This document shows positions 54,357 through 63,681 of a DNA stretch of 64,000 bases, piece by piece; the first letter of the stretch is position 1, and each line of letters begins with the position of its first letter. Both the position numbers and the translations under genes were made by a program. Below the pieces are notes generated by a model, which worked only from the letters and a program-made list of their open reading frames with translations, was not told where the DNA came from and ran no database searches. The DNA comes from Gammaproteobacteria bacterium (GTDB lineage: Bacteria > Pseudomonadota > Gammaproteobacteria > DSM-16500), in NCBI GenBank assembly GCA_019634835.1, contig JAHCAO010000009.1, positions 1 to 64,000 of the forward strand. The letters run 5' to 3'.

Positions 54357-55055
54357 ATGCAGTTCTCTATATATCGATATAATCCAGAGAGCGATTCTGC
54401 ACCGTATATGAAGGATTATGAATTAGATGTTTCATCTAAACCTGATATGATGGTATTAGATGCTTTGCAGTTAATCAAAGAAAAAGATGAAACACTTTCT
54501 TTTCGTGCTTCATGCCGTGAAGGTGTATGCGGATCGGATGGCATGAATATTAATGGTTTAAATCGATTAGCTTGTATCACTCCCCTTTCTTCTCTAAAGC
54601 CGCCTATTGTCATTAGGCCTTTGGTCAATATGCAGGTCATACGCGATTTGGTGGTTGATTTCACCTTGTTCTTTAAGCAATACGAACGTGTCAAACCCTA
54701 CTTACAAAATCATTCAGAAGCGCCTGAAAAAGAGCGGCTTCAATCGCCAGAAGAACGTGCGAAATTAGATGGATTATATGAATGTATTCTATGTGCATGC
54801 TGCACAAGTTTTTGTCCTTCCTCTTGGTGGAATCCAGAAAAATTTATTGGCCCTGCAGGATTATTATGGGCTGATCGCTTTCTTGAAGACAGTCGCGATA
54901 CAGCAACAGAAGAACGCTTAGCAGATCTTCAAGATCCGTTTAGTGTTTATCGTTGCCGCACCATTATGAATTGTACCGTTGTCTGTCCAAAACATCTTAA
55001 TCCCGCTGCTGCGATTGCAGATATACGTCGATTGATGACAAAAGAAGGATCTTAG
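54357..55055 (+). CDS. sdhB: Succinate dehydrogenase iron-sulfur subunit
   Basis: A 232-residue SdhB. [2Fe-2S] cysteines in CREGVCGSDGMNINGLNRLAC (about 58-78), then CILCACCTSFCPS and CRTIMNCTVVCPKHLNP for the [4Fe-4S] and [3Fe-4S] clusters. TCAGGAGG lies just before the start. It is the first gene of an sdhB-C-D-A operon. Confidence 0.96.
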   Translation: MQFSIYRYNPESDSAPYMKDYELDVSSKPDMMVLDALQLIKEKDETLSFRASCREGVCGSDGMNINGLNRLACITPLSSLKPPIVIRPLVNMQVIRDLVVDFTLFFKQYERVKPYLQNHSEAPEKERLQSPEERAKLDGLYECILCACCTSFCPSSWWNPEKFIGPAGLLWADRFLEDSRDTATEERLADLQDPFSVYRCRTIMNCTVVCPKHLNPAAAIADIRRLMTKEGS

Positions 55056-55078
55056 CATTATCTTGATAGAGGTCTCCG

Positions 55079-55453
55079 ATGAATAAAAGACAATTTCGTC
55101 ATTTCGATTTATTCACCATTCGTTATCCTTTTACAGCGATCATTTCAATATTGCATCGATTATCCGGTGTATTTATCTTTTTATTAATTCCCTTTTTATT
55201 GTGGCTTCTAACAATAGCAGCTGACTCAAAAGATGGATTTGAATCCATACGAAGTATTCTTGCAAATCCTATTCAAAAATTTATTTTATGGTTGGTTTGG
55301 ACTGCTTTATGGTATCACCTGATTGCGGGTATTCGTCATTTATTGATGGATATCGGATACGGTGAAAGTCTTAAAGTGGCAAGAATAAGCGGCGGATTGA
55401 CGATCATCATTACCATTCTATTAGCAATATTAACAGGGATTTGGCTATGGTAA
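55079..55453 (+). CDS. sdhC: Succinate dehydrogenase cytochrome b556 subunit
   Basis: A 124-residue three-helix protein: SILHRLSGVFIF (quinone-site Ser/Arg) and WYHLIAGIRHLLMDIG (haem-ligand histidine). It overlaps sdhD by seven bases. Confidence 0.93.
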   Translation: MNKRQFRHFDLFTIRYPFTAIISILHRLSGVFIFLLIPFLLWLLTIAADSKDGFESIRSILANPIQKFILWLVWTALWYHLIAGIRHLLMDIGYGESLKVARISGGLTIIITILLAILTGIWLW

Positions 55454-55806
55454 ACAAACTAACGACTGACATGAGTTTAACAGGAAATGGTTTGCGCGAT
55501 TGGCTAGTACAACGTTTTTCTTCACTTATTATAGGAATATATTTTATCGTACTATCCATGTTTTTTTTCACTCATCCAACTCTCAATTATCTGGATTTAC
55601 AAAATTTCTTTGCATCGAAAAGTATGCAAATATTTACACTCATCACACTAATCAGTGTATTTTTACATGCCTGGGTTGGCGTTTGGACTGTCATTACAGA
55701 TTATGTGAAACCGATAACGCTTAGGTTGATTATCCAAGTCTTGGCCATTTTAGCATTGGCGATTTATTTCTTCTGGGGCATCACCATTTTATGGAAATTA
55801 ACATAG
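55447..55806 (+). CDS. sdhD: Succinate dehydrogenase membrane anchor subunit
   Basis: A 119-residue three-helix anchor. [16 protein letters not shown] and [18 protein letters not shown] (haem histidine and the DYxKP motif) are typical. The start at 55447 overlaps the sdhC stop (ATGGTAA). Confidence 0.9.
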   Translation: MVNKLTTDMSLTGNGLRDWLVQRFSSLIIGIYFIVLSMFFFTHPTLNYLDLQNFFASKSMQIFTLITLISVFLHAWVGVWTVITDYVKPITLRLIIQVLAILALAIYFFWGITILWKLT

Positions 55807-55816
55807 GATAGAATCA

Positions 55817-57580
55817 ATGAAACTGACGAATTATATGTTTGATGCAGTCATTGTTGGTGCAGGCGGTGCAGGGATGACCGCATCATTACAACTTGCACAA
55901 TCTGGGTTAAATGTTGCTGTTTTATCCAAGGTTTATCCAACACGTTCTCATACCGTTTCCGCACAAGGTGGTATTGCAGCGGCACTAGGCAATGTGCATG
56001 AAGATGATTGGCGCTGGCATATGTATGACACTGTTAAAGGATCTGATTACTTAGGTGATCAAGGTAGTATTGAGTATATGTGTAAAATGGCGCCACAAGT
56101 CATGTATGAACTTGAACATATGGGCATGCCTTTTTCACGACTTGAAAATGGAAAAATTTATCAACGTGCCTTTGGCGGGCAAACGATTAATTATGGGAAA
56201 GACATGGCACATCGTAGTTGTGCCGTAGCAGATCGTACCGGACATGCCTTATTACATACTCTGTTTCAAAATAACATTAAAGCCAAAACACATTTTTTTA
56301 ACGAGTGGTTTACCATCGATTTAGTCAAGAATACGCAAGGCAATATAGCGGGTATTATTGCCATGTGTATCGAAACGGGTGAGATAGCTTTTTTTAATGC
56401 TAAAGCAACTATTTTTGCGACAGGAGGAGCTGGGCGCATCTATGCTACTTCAACAAATGCATTAATTAATACGGGTGATGGATTAGGTATGACATTACGG
56501 GCTGGTTTGCCATTACAAGATATGGAGATGTGGCAATTTCATCCAACCGGTATTCCAAAAGTAGGTGTATTGATTACAGAAGGTGTTCGCGGTGAAGGTG
56601 GTTATCTTCTCAATAAGAAAGGTGAACGCTTTATGGAGCGATACGCACCGCATGCCAAAGACCTTGCCTCACGCGATGTGGTTTCGCGGGCCATCGCAAT
56701 GGAAATTCGTGCTGGAAATGGCTTTAATGCGGATGGTATTGATTATGTCAAATTAAAGTTAGATCACTTGGGCGCTGATGTCATCAATTCACGTCTTCCA
56801 GGAATAAGAGAGCTCGCTATTACATTTGCGCATACCGATCCACTGGTTGAAGCTATTCCTGTGACACCAACGTGTCATTATATGATGGGCGGTATTCCAA
56901 CTAATATACATGGTCAGGTTATTACGTTAGGGTCCGATAACAAAGATAGAATTGTTGAAGGGCTCTATGCCATTGGAGAGTGTGCGAATGTATCTGTACA
57001 CGGTGCAAATCGTTTAGGCACGAATTCATTGCTTGATCTTGTGGTATTTGGACGTGCATCAGGTCTGCATGCCGAGAATGCGATTCAAGAAGGATTATCA
57101 TTGCATACTGCTACTGAAAGTGATATCGAACAAGCTTTGCAGCGTATGAACCGCTGGGATAGTACGCAAAAAGGCGAAGATTTCAATCTCATTCGTCACG
57201 ATATGCAAAAAGCCATGCAAAATGATTTTGGTGTTTTTCGACAAGAAGAACAAATGGTAGAAGGACTTAAAAAATTAGAAAAATTGCGTGAACGATTAAA
57301 GCACGCAGCATTAACAGACAGAAGTAATGTGTTTAATACAGCTCGTATTCAAGCACTCGAATTGGATAACCTCATGGATGTCGCCTATGTTACTGCTGTT
57401 TCTGCACTCACCCGTAAAGAAAGCCGCGGTGCGCACAGCCGCGAAGATTATCCTAAACGGGATGATAAAAATTGGCTCAAGCATTTATTATGTTTTTCAG
57501 ACGGGGAAATTAATTATCGTCCAGTAAATATGAAACCACAAACGGTTAATCCATTTGAACCCACTGAGCGAGTATATTGA
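55817..57580 (+). CDS. sdhA: Succinate dehydrogenase flavoprotein subunit
   Basis: A 587-residue FAD protein. [20 protein letters not shown] (dinucleotide fold), [15 protein letters not shown] (FAD-linking histidine in RSHT), [21 protein letters not shown] and the [13 protein letters not shown] motif are all present. It oxidises succinate with SdhB; the gene is last in sdhBCDA rather than third as in E. coli. Confidence 0.97.
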   Translation: MKLTNYMFDAVIVGAGGAGMTASLQLAQSGLNVAVLSKVYPTRSHTVSAQGGIAAALGNVHEDDWRWHMYDTVKGSDYLGDQGSIEYMCKMAPQVMYELEHMGMPFSRLENGKIYQRAFGGQTINYGKDMAHRSCAVADRTGHALLHTLFQNNIKAKTHFFNEWFTIDLVKNTQGNIAGIIAMCIETGEIAFFNAKATIFATGGAGRIYATSTNALINTGDGLGMTLRAGLPLQDMEMWQFHPTGIPKVGVLITEGVRGEGGYLLNKKGERFMERYAPHAKDLASRDVVSRAIAMEIRAGNGFNADGIDYVKLKLDHLGADVINSRLPGIRELAITFAHTDPLVEAIPVTPTCHYMMGGIPTNIHGQVITLGSDNKDRIVEGLYAIGECANVSVHGANRLGTNSLLDLVVFGRASGLHAENAIQEGLSLHTATESDIEQALQRMNRWDSTQKGEDFNLIRHDMQKAMQNDFGVFRQEEQMVEGLKKLEKLRERLKHAALTDRSNVFNTARIQALELDNLMDVAYVTAVSALTRKESRGAHSREDYPKRDDKNWLKHLLCFSDGEINYRPVNMKPQTVNPFEPTERVY

Positions 57581-57589
57581 TTTTATCTT

Positions 57590-58501
57590 ATGACTAATTC
57601 ATTTATTCTTTATCCTACCCCACCATTTAGATTGGATTATACCGTTTGGGCTTTAAGACGCAGGGATAAAAATATTGTTGATCGATGGGATGGTAAATCT
57701 TACACACGATTATTTATGATTGATAATACCTTAATTAAGGTAATGCTTGAACAGAAAACTTTTCTTGATGATCCACAGATTCATGTGACAACCAATAAAA
57801 AAATATCAAATAAAATTCAAACTCATTTAACCAGTCAATTAGAAATCATGCTGGGACTAAAAACCGATTTAAAAAAATTCTATGCGATGGCTAAAAAAAA
57901 ATCCCCACTCAATTCATTAGCAAATCAGTTTATGGGACTCAAACCACCACGTTTTCCTTCAGTTTTTGAAGCGCTTGTTAATGCAATTTCTTGTCAGCAA
58001 ATTTCATTGGATGCGGGATTACAAATACAAAATCGTTTAGTCCAATACATTAATTTAAGTCTGAATGATAAAGGTTTGCTATATGCTTTTCCAAGACCTG
58101 CGGATATTGCGAATTGCACGGTTGCTAATCTGAAAAAGATAGGTTATAGCAGAAATAAAAGTCATACACTCATTCAATTAGCATCCAAACTCGTTGAAGA
58201 TGAATCTATTTTTAATAACATAGAAGAACAATCAAATAAAGAAATTATCGATTTTTTGTGTCAATTTAAGGGTATTGGTCGATGGTCAGCAGAGTATGTT
58301 TTACTACGTGGATTAGGGAAAATTGACACATTTCCTGGCGATGATGTTGGAGCGCAAAAAAATTTACAACAATTGCTTCACCTCAATAACAAATTAGATT
58401 ATAAGAAAATTTCAAAAATAACACAAAAATGGTATCCGTATGCAGGATTGATTTATTTTCACTTGTTACTTTACAAATTAAAACAAAAAGGTATGTTTTA
58501 A
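57590..58501 (+). CDS. DNA-3-methyladenine glycosylase II (AlkA-like)
   Basis: A 303-residue HhH-GPD glycosylase. The N-terminal domain opens FRLDYTVWALRRRDKNIVDRW, the helix-hairpin-helix is CQFKGIGRWSAEYVLLRGLG and the catalytic aspartate is in TFPGDDVGAQ. It excises alkylated bases. Start just after sdhA without a strong ribosome site, so coupling to sdhA is likely incidental. Confidence 0.87.
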   Translation: MTNSFILYPTPPFRLDYTVWALRRRDKNIVDRWDGKSYTRLFMIDNTLIKVMLEQKTFLDDPQIHVTTNKKISNKIQTHLTSQLEIMLGLKTDLKKFYAMAKKKSPLNSLANQFMGLKPPRFPSVFEALVNAISCQQISLDAGLQIQNRLVQYINLSLNDKGLLYAFPRPADIANCTVANLKKIGYSRNKSHTLIQLASKLVEDESIFNNIEEQSNKEIIDFLCQFKGIGRWSAEYVLLRGLGKIDTFPGDDVGAQKNLQQLLHLNNKLDYKKISKITQKWYPYAGLIYFHLLLYKLKQKGMF

Positions 58502-58595
58502 TGCTCCAAATATTAATTAATTTGACAATAGCTTTTTTTATGCAACTTTATAAATATTGAATGACATTTTAAACCTGATCCCTTATGACGACAAA

Positions 58596-59150
58596 TCAGG
58601 ATGTTGTCTTGATTTTTGGATAATAGATTTGAATAGGTCTTTTTTTCCTGTTCACCACAGCAAAAGAGGTGAGTTTATGTCGACGAATAGAAGTTTTACT
58701 TATAATTTCCCAAACAACAAAATGTCTCACTACCTCTGCATCCGAGATAAGTGAGCGATGACATCGCCATGGCAAGGCTTCTGCACACATAATTGCAACT
58801 TTGTTATTCTTTCTTATTATCAAATTTAATTCTTTTAATCCCATGTAAAATTCTGTAGTTTGCATGTAATCTGCAAAACCACGAAAACTTGCATTATACC
58901 ATCCTACATTAATTGAATTTTTCACAGTGCGTCGTAATCCACCGAGGCGTGGCATATGTGTGTATGAAATTTTTTCTTTACGAAGTGATGTTTTAAGTTT
59001 CTCTTTGTTAAACCAGGGTACCCTATGAGATTTTGGTATGGTTCTTATATCGACAATATGTTTGATTTGATGTGCATGTAGAATATCTACAAATTCTCGT
59101 AGGGAATGTGTAGAGTGTCCAACCGTATAAAGTACAGGCATACACATCAT
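58596..59150 (-). CDS. DUF488-family protein
   Basis: A 184-residue protein of the DUF488 family: LYTVGHSTHSLREFVDIL, HIVDIRTIPKSHRVPWFN, and the CAEALPWRCHRSLISDA motif near residue 118. Function not established. Confidence 0.85.
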   Translation of the reverse strand: MMCMPVLYTVGHSTHSLREFVDILHAHQIKHIVDIRTIPKSHRVPWFNKEKLKTSLRKEKISYTHMPRLGGLRRTVKNSINVGWYNASFRGFADYMQTTEFYMGLKELNLIIRKNNKVAIMCAEALPWRCHRSLISDAEVVRHFVVWEIISKTSIRRHKLTSFAVVNRKKRPIQIYYPKIKTTS

Positions 59151-59167
59151 TCCTTGACTGATTTATA

Positions 59168-59650
59168 TCATTTACACTTGTCTTGATTTTGCTCATCAAA
59201 CCCTATTTTATAACGAAAAACTAAATCTCCTCCCAGATAGTTTGAGAAAATAAGGCCAGCAACACTCACAAAAGAAATGATGATTTCGGTTAAATTTGGT
59301 AATTGAATAACTGGAAAATATTTCAGTTTTAATCCAAAAACAATTCCAAAAAGAATAAACCATGTAACATTTAGTAATGCATGCAATGAAGCTTTATTCC
59401 ATGCGGGATGAGTTGAGGGTAAATTTGAATAATCAATTGCACCAGCACACATCGCTGCAAAGCCTAAACATAATCCTGCTGCAATACAATAAAAAGCTGC
59501 ACACGCCAAGCATTGATTTTTCAAACATAAAGAAATCACATCAAACAATAAACTCATTGGGAACAGTGCCGAAGGAAAATGCACTAACATTGAATGAATC
59601 GGATGAATACCAATCCTTGCTCGCATAAGTTGAGATATAAATTTTTTCAT
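59168..59650 (-). CDS. DUF2231-type membrane protein
   Basis: A 160-residue four-helix membrane protein with HPIHSMLVHFPSALFPMSLLFD and NYLGGDLVFRYKIG, the DUF2231 signature. The conserved histidines could ligate haem. It forms an operon with the next membrane protein. Confidence 0.8.
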   Translation of the reverse strand: MKKFISQLMRARIGIHPIHSMLVHFPSALFPMSLLFDVISLCLKNQCLACAAFYCIAAGLCLGFAAMCAGAIDYSNLPSTHPAWNKASLHALLNVTWFILFGIVFGLKLKYFPVIQLPNLTEIIISFVSVAGLIFSNYLGGDLVFRYKIGFDEQNQDKCK

Positions 59651-59655
59651 AATTT

Positions 59656-59997
59656 TTATTGCAAAATGTAGATAATCAAAATGATGAGTGCAATTACTGC
59701 CACAATCGGATGAATAACAGCTAATAGCTTAGGTATAGGTTTTTTTCTCATGTCGATTGTAAATAATGTTAATCCACCTAAAGCAGCAAGGATAAATAAG
59801 ATTATGCTTGTTATCAGTAAAGTTTCAGTATGTCCCATAACAGAATAAATAATAGCAATGATAAGCGCGATAGCAGCAATAGGACCATGTAAGAAGACAG
59901 CTAATTTAGGCGTGGATTGATTTTTAAGAATTGCTGTTAATATAATCAATCCAAAAATTGCCGCGATAATGAATAAAACAATTGCAGTAATTACCAT
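59656..59997 (-). CDS. Internally duplicated four-helix membrane protein
   Basis: A 113-residue protein from the ATG at 59997, which has GGAGG eight bases upstream. Two homologous halves are plain: ITAIVLFIIAAIFGL / TPKLAVFLHGPIAAIALII and ITSIILFILAALGGL / IPKLLAVIHPIVAVIALII. Each half has one histidine at the same position, so a paired metal or haem site across the halves is possible. Family not recognised. Confidence 0.75.
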   Translation of the reverse strand: MVITAIVLFIIAAIFGLIILTAILKNQSTPKLAVFLHGPIAAIALIIAIIYSVMGHTETLLITSIILFILAALGGLTLFTIDMRKKPIPKLLAVIHPIVAVIALIILIIYILQ

Positions 59998-60033
59998 AAT
60001 AATAACCTCCATGTATTTAACAAAATAGTCTAC

Positions 60034-60486
60034 TTACTCTTGTATATTAATGGTCAAACTCGAATTGATTGTGTTAGAAATAAAGCAATATTCATGTGCT
60101 TTATCTCGCATTTTATTTAATGCTGTTGAATCTGGTTTATGCGTACCACTAAATGTAACTTTTATGTTTAGGTTAATTTCAGTAATACAATTCTTGCCTT
60201 TTTCATTTTTACCCGTTTTTCCTGTTGCTTTATCAAGATAATTATCAATAATAAATCCATGTTTGCAAGCAACTGCAAGAAAAGTTTGCATATAACAACT
60301 CGATAATGCTGAGACTAACAATTCCTCCGGATTGGGAAATTCAACCTTACCAAAATACTCGGGAGGATTTGAAGCTTGGATGGTTTTACCGCCACTGTAA
60401 GTGATGGCATAAGTTCGATCATATGTTTCATAAACAAAATCGCGTGTGTTCCGTTTCCACTCAATAGCAACTTTATGCTCGGCCAT
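60034..60486 (-). CDS. OsmC-family protein
   Basis: A 150-residue OsmC-type protein with cysteines in SSCYMQTFLAVA (about C63) and HEYCFISNTI (about C134), the peroxidatic pair. It reduces organic peroxides. Next to Ohr below. Confidence 0.85.
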   Translation of the reverse strand: MAEHKVAIEWKRNTRDFVYETYDRTYAITYSGGKTIQASNPPEYFGKVEFPNPEELLVSALSSCYMQTFLAVACKHGFIIDNYLDKATGKTGKNEKGKNCITEINLNIKVTFSGTHKPDSTALNKMRDKAHEYCFISNTINSSLTINIQE

Positions 60487-60525
60487 TTGATTCTTCCTCT
60501 ATCAAACACAATGCATGAGATATGG

Positions 60526-60969
60526 TTATGTGCCCACAATTTCAAATGTAACATCGATATTGCCACGTGTAGCATGGGAATAAGGACAAATTTTTTCGTG
60601 TGCCTCTTTAACCAGTGCTTCAAGATCGGCTTTCGAAAAATTTTTGTCTTCAATTTTCATCTTAACTGCTAATGCAAAACCACCTTTATCTCGTGTTCCG
60701 ATTGAAACACTGCATGTTACCTTTGCATTGATGGCATCCTTTCGGTGTTGTTTGGCGATGAGATCAAGTGCACCACCAAAGCAGGCGGCATATCCTGTAG
60801 CGAAAAGATGCTCTGGCGTGACTGTATTTGGCTTACCCGGGCCACCCATTTCCTTAGGTACAGACAAATCGACATTTACAGCATGATCACTGGTTTCACT
60901 ATGTCCATTACGACCACCAATAGACGTCGCCGTTGCGGTAAAAATTGGGTTTATTTTGTCCATTGTCAT
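60526..60969 (-). CDS. ohr: Organic hydroperoxide resistance protein
   Basis: A 147-residue Ohr. TPEHLFATGYAACFGGALDLIA carries the first cysteine (C64) and HEKICPYSHATRGNIDV the second (C128). It detoxifies organic hydroperoxides as a dimer. Divergent from the oxidase-like operon at 61056. Confidence 0.92.
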   Translation of the reverse strand: MTMDKINPIFTATATSIGGRNGHSETSDHAVNVDLSVPKEMGGPGKPNTVTPEHLFATGYAACFGGALDLIAKQHRKDAINAKVTCSVSIGTRDKGGFALAVKMKIEDKNFSKADLEALVKEAHEKICPYSHATRGNIDVTFEIVGT

Positions 60970-61055
60970 TTCCTTATGTTGTTTTATACTTTAACAAGTT
61001 ATTCTCCCTAATAGGAAGATTTTAAATCTGCCATAGAAAATAAGGAAGCTTAGGC

Positions 61056-61616
61056 ATGGTAGTTTGGTATGCTGGTTTTATCACGCTTATCGGAGCGATC
61101 ACGGCTATTATCATCATGATGTGGATAGCATCTCAGCATAGGCCAAAGAAGCAAGCAAAAGAAATCAAGAAAAAGATTTACGGCGTGAGACTTTGGTATA
61201 TTTTATCCTTATTATCAGTTTTTGCAATATTATTGATCTTTACGCTTTCTTTTTTACCCTATTATCAAAATCAAAAAAAGACACCTGATTTGGCTGTCTC
61301 TGTCATAGGAAGAATGTGGGATTGGCAATTTTCTTCTAGTGATAACGCTAGCAATTCAATCAAACGAGATAGTAATGGAACCATCATACTCCCTCTTCAC
61401 AAAACCATTGAATTTCAGGTGACATCAAAAGATGTGAATCATGGCTTTGGCATATACCACTCAGATGGTCATTTATTAGCTCAAACCCAAGCGATGCCAG
61501 GCTATATCAATCGTTTGGTTTATACATTTGATGAACCTGGTGAATATACTGTTCTCTGTCTTGAATATTGTGGATTAGCTCATCATATGATGCATACACG
61601 CTTTAAAGTGGAGTAA
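61056..61616 (+). CDS. Haem-copper enzyme subunit II with CuA site
   Basis: A 186-residue protein with two N-terminal membrane helices (about 1-25 and 44-70) and a cupredoxin domain. The CuA ligands are complete: H129 (KDVNHGFGI), then C168, E170, C172, H176 and M179 in CLEYCGLAHHMM. It accepts electrons from a cytochrome c or other donor. AAGGA precedes the ATG. It is the first gene of a three- or four-gene operon with the catalytic subunit and SCO. Confidence 0.9.
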   Translation: MVVWYAGFITLIGAITAIIIMMWIASQHRPKKQAKEIKKKIYGVRLWYILSLLSVFAILLIFTLSFLPYYQNQKKTPDLAVSVIGRMWDWQFSSSDNASNSIKRDSNGTIILPLHKTIEFQVTSKDVNHGFGIYHSDGHLLAQTQAMPGYINRLVYTFDEPGEYTVLCLEYCGLAHHMMHTRFKVE

Positions 61617-61619
61617 TCA

Positions 61620-63053
61620 ATGATAAAAACTGAAACTTATACACAGCAAATGAAATCAATCATAAGCATGCATATCCATACCGTTTTGCTTTTATTTGTG
61701 ATCTTTATTTCTTTAGGCATGTTAATGCGATTTAATCAAGCAGTTGATGGGGTTATTACGCCTCTTTCATTTTATGGTGTCATTACCATGCATGGTTTGG
61801 GTATGACAGGAATATTTTTTATAGGCGGTTTAACTGCTGTTACATACCTTCTTGCGAAATATATCCATCCAAGCATAGCAGTATTAAAGCTTGTTTATTG
61901 GTTAATCGCTTTAGCGGTAGCAGGTTTATTTATATCTACACTATATGGACAATTCGGGCCGGGATGGTATCTTTTATATCCTCTCCCTTTTATCCATACC
62001 TGGCCATCCTGGTCAATTGGATTAGCGATCATTTCATTGATGATCCTTGGTGCAGCGTGGTTGATCTGGCAACTTGAGCTTTTAAGAGCCATGGCTGTGC
62101 AATATGGATTATCCAATCTTTTAGGATGGCAATATTTTAAAAAGGAAAAGTATACTGAAATTCCTGCAATAGTCTTAATTACTACTATTTGTGTTCTATC
62201 AGGAATTCTTGCGCTTATATCCGATGCAATTGTTTTAATGGTTTTTATCTATCAATGGTTAGAACCTTCTCTCAACTTTGATGCACTTTTTTTAAAAAAT
62301 GCAGGTCTTTTCTTTGGGCACACGTTAGTCAACATCACGATGTACTTAGGTATAGCTATTGTTTACGACATGATGCCATCATTTTCAGGAAGATCTTGGC
62401 ATACTGATAAAGTGATCGTCGCCGCATGGAATGCGACCTTTATTTATATATTACTTGCATATTTTCATCATCTTTATATGGATTTCGCTCAACCCATTGG
62501 AGTTCAATATCTTGGTCAGATTATGTCATATCTAAGCACAGTCCCTGCGACTGGAATTACGGTCTTTGGCGCCTTCACACAAGTTTATCGTTCCGGGATC
62601 AAGTGGACTTTTGTACCTTTATGTTTTTATTTTGGATTTATGGGATGGGTTATCGGTGGAATTGCCGCTCTGATTGATTCAACTATTATGGTCAATTTTC
62701 ATTTTCATAATACACTTTGGATACCTGCTCATTTTCATACTTATTATCTCTTGGGATATGTCCTAATATTATTAGGCTTTATCTATCATTTTAAAAATTC
62801 AAAAACAGAATTATTTGCAAAGCTAAGTTTATTTATGATGATGTTGGGTGGTTATGGATTTGTACTTATGTTTTATATTGCAGGTGTCTCAGGTGTCCCA
62901 AGACGATATGCAATTTATTCAGCTATTCCGATTCATTCTGTTGCTGACATAGGAAGAGATACTGCGACATTTGCTTTTTTCTTTTTGTTTGCCTTTATCA
63001 TGGGCCTGTTAATGTATTATTCATCCATATTTCTTAAACAAAAAAATAGCTAA
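61620..63053 (+). CDS. Haem-copper superfamily catalytic subunit I, tyrosine replaced
   Basis: A 477-residue protein with about 12 helices. The low-spin haem histidine (H58 in ITMHGLG; H373) and high-spin one (H371 in PAHFHTYYLLG) and CuB ligands H234 (FFGHTLVN) and H283/H284 (AYFHHLY) are present. Aligned on the GHPxVY motif of B-family oxygen reductases, position H+4 is N238 where the oxidase has its cross-linked tyrosine. Only Y242 lies one turn further. Such loss is typical of NO reductases of the superfamily. It is paired with a CuA subunit II. Confidence 0.85.
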   Translation: MIKTETYTQQMKSIISMHIHTVLLLFVIFISLGMLMRFNQAVDGVITPLSFYGVITMHGLGMTGIFFIGGLTAVTYLLAKYIHPSIAVLKLVYWLIALAVAGLFISTLYGQFGPGWYLLYPLPFIHTWPSWSIGLAIISLMILGAAWLIWQLELLRAMAVQYGLSNLLGWQYFKKEKYTEIPAIVLITTICVLSGILALISDAIVLMVFIYQWLEPSLNFDALFLKNAGLFFGHTLVNITMYLGIAIVYDMMPSFSGRSWHTDKVIVAAWNATFIYILLAYFHHLYMDFAQPIGVQYLGQIMSYLSTVPATGITVFGAFTQVYRSGIKWTFVPLCFYFGFMGWVIGGIAALIDSTIMVNFHFHNTLWIPAHFHTYYLLGYVLILLGFIYHFKNSKTELFAKLSLFMMMLGGYGFVLMFYIAGVSGVPRRYAIYSAIPIHSVADIGRDTATFAFFFLFAFIMGLLMYYSSIFLKQKNS

Positions 63054-63054
63054 T

Positions 63055-63681
63055 ATGAAAAACGATAGAATTGTTCAAATTCTTATTCCAATAATTCTAT
63101 TCATCTCTTTCGTTTGTCTATTTTACAAATGGACATTTGGTTTCACATCATTTACCACTGCCGCATATGTATTAAATTCAGCAGGCTCATCTCCGCGCAA
63201 AACGCCAGAATTAAAAATTCTAGATCAGAATGGACAGCAATTAAGTACAAATGAGCTATTTAAAAATAAATATGTATTACTTAATTTTATGTATTTCCAC
63301 TGTCCTTATGTTTGCTCCAGCATAATGGCTAAATTAACAACTATTCATAATCATTTAACCAACAACCAATTAAAGAAGCTGATCATAGTAAGCATAAGTA
63401 TTGATCCGAATCATGATACATCTGAAATACTTAATCAGGTTTGGAAAACTCACGATCAGCCTAAAATATGGCATTTTGTCTCTCTTGCAGACGAAATCAA
63501 TAAAGATTCTTCAAATAATCTCAGTCGCTTTGGAGTTTGGATTTATCAACGACCCGATGGCTTTTTTAACCATTCAACTTATTTATTTTTGCTTGATCCT
63601 AACGGCAACATTATTCATATTTTTAATGCAGAGCAGAACAATGATGAAATTATTCGAACAATGGAAGAAATCATAACATGA
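63055..63681 (+). CDS. SCO1/SenC-family copper chaperone
   Basis: A 208-residue membrane-anchored thioredoxin-fold protein: one N-terminal helix, the copper motif CPYVC (C83, C87) in FMYFHCPYVCSSIM, and a histidine near residue 169 (FNHSTYLFLLDPNG). It loads CuA of the subunit II encoded two genes upstream. Overlaps the next gene by four bases. Confidence 0.92.
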   Translation: MKNDRIVQILIPIILFISFVCLFYKWTFGFTSFTTAAYVLNSAGSSPRKTPELKILDQNGQQLSTNELFKNKYVLLNFMYFHCPYVCSSIMAKLTTIHNHLTNNQLKKLIIVSISIDPNHDTSEILNQVWKTHDQPKIWHFVSLADEINKDSSNNLSRFGVWIYQRPDGFFNHSTYLFLLDPNGNIIHIFNAEQNNDEIIRTMEEIIT

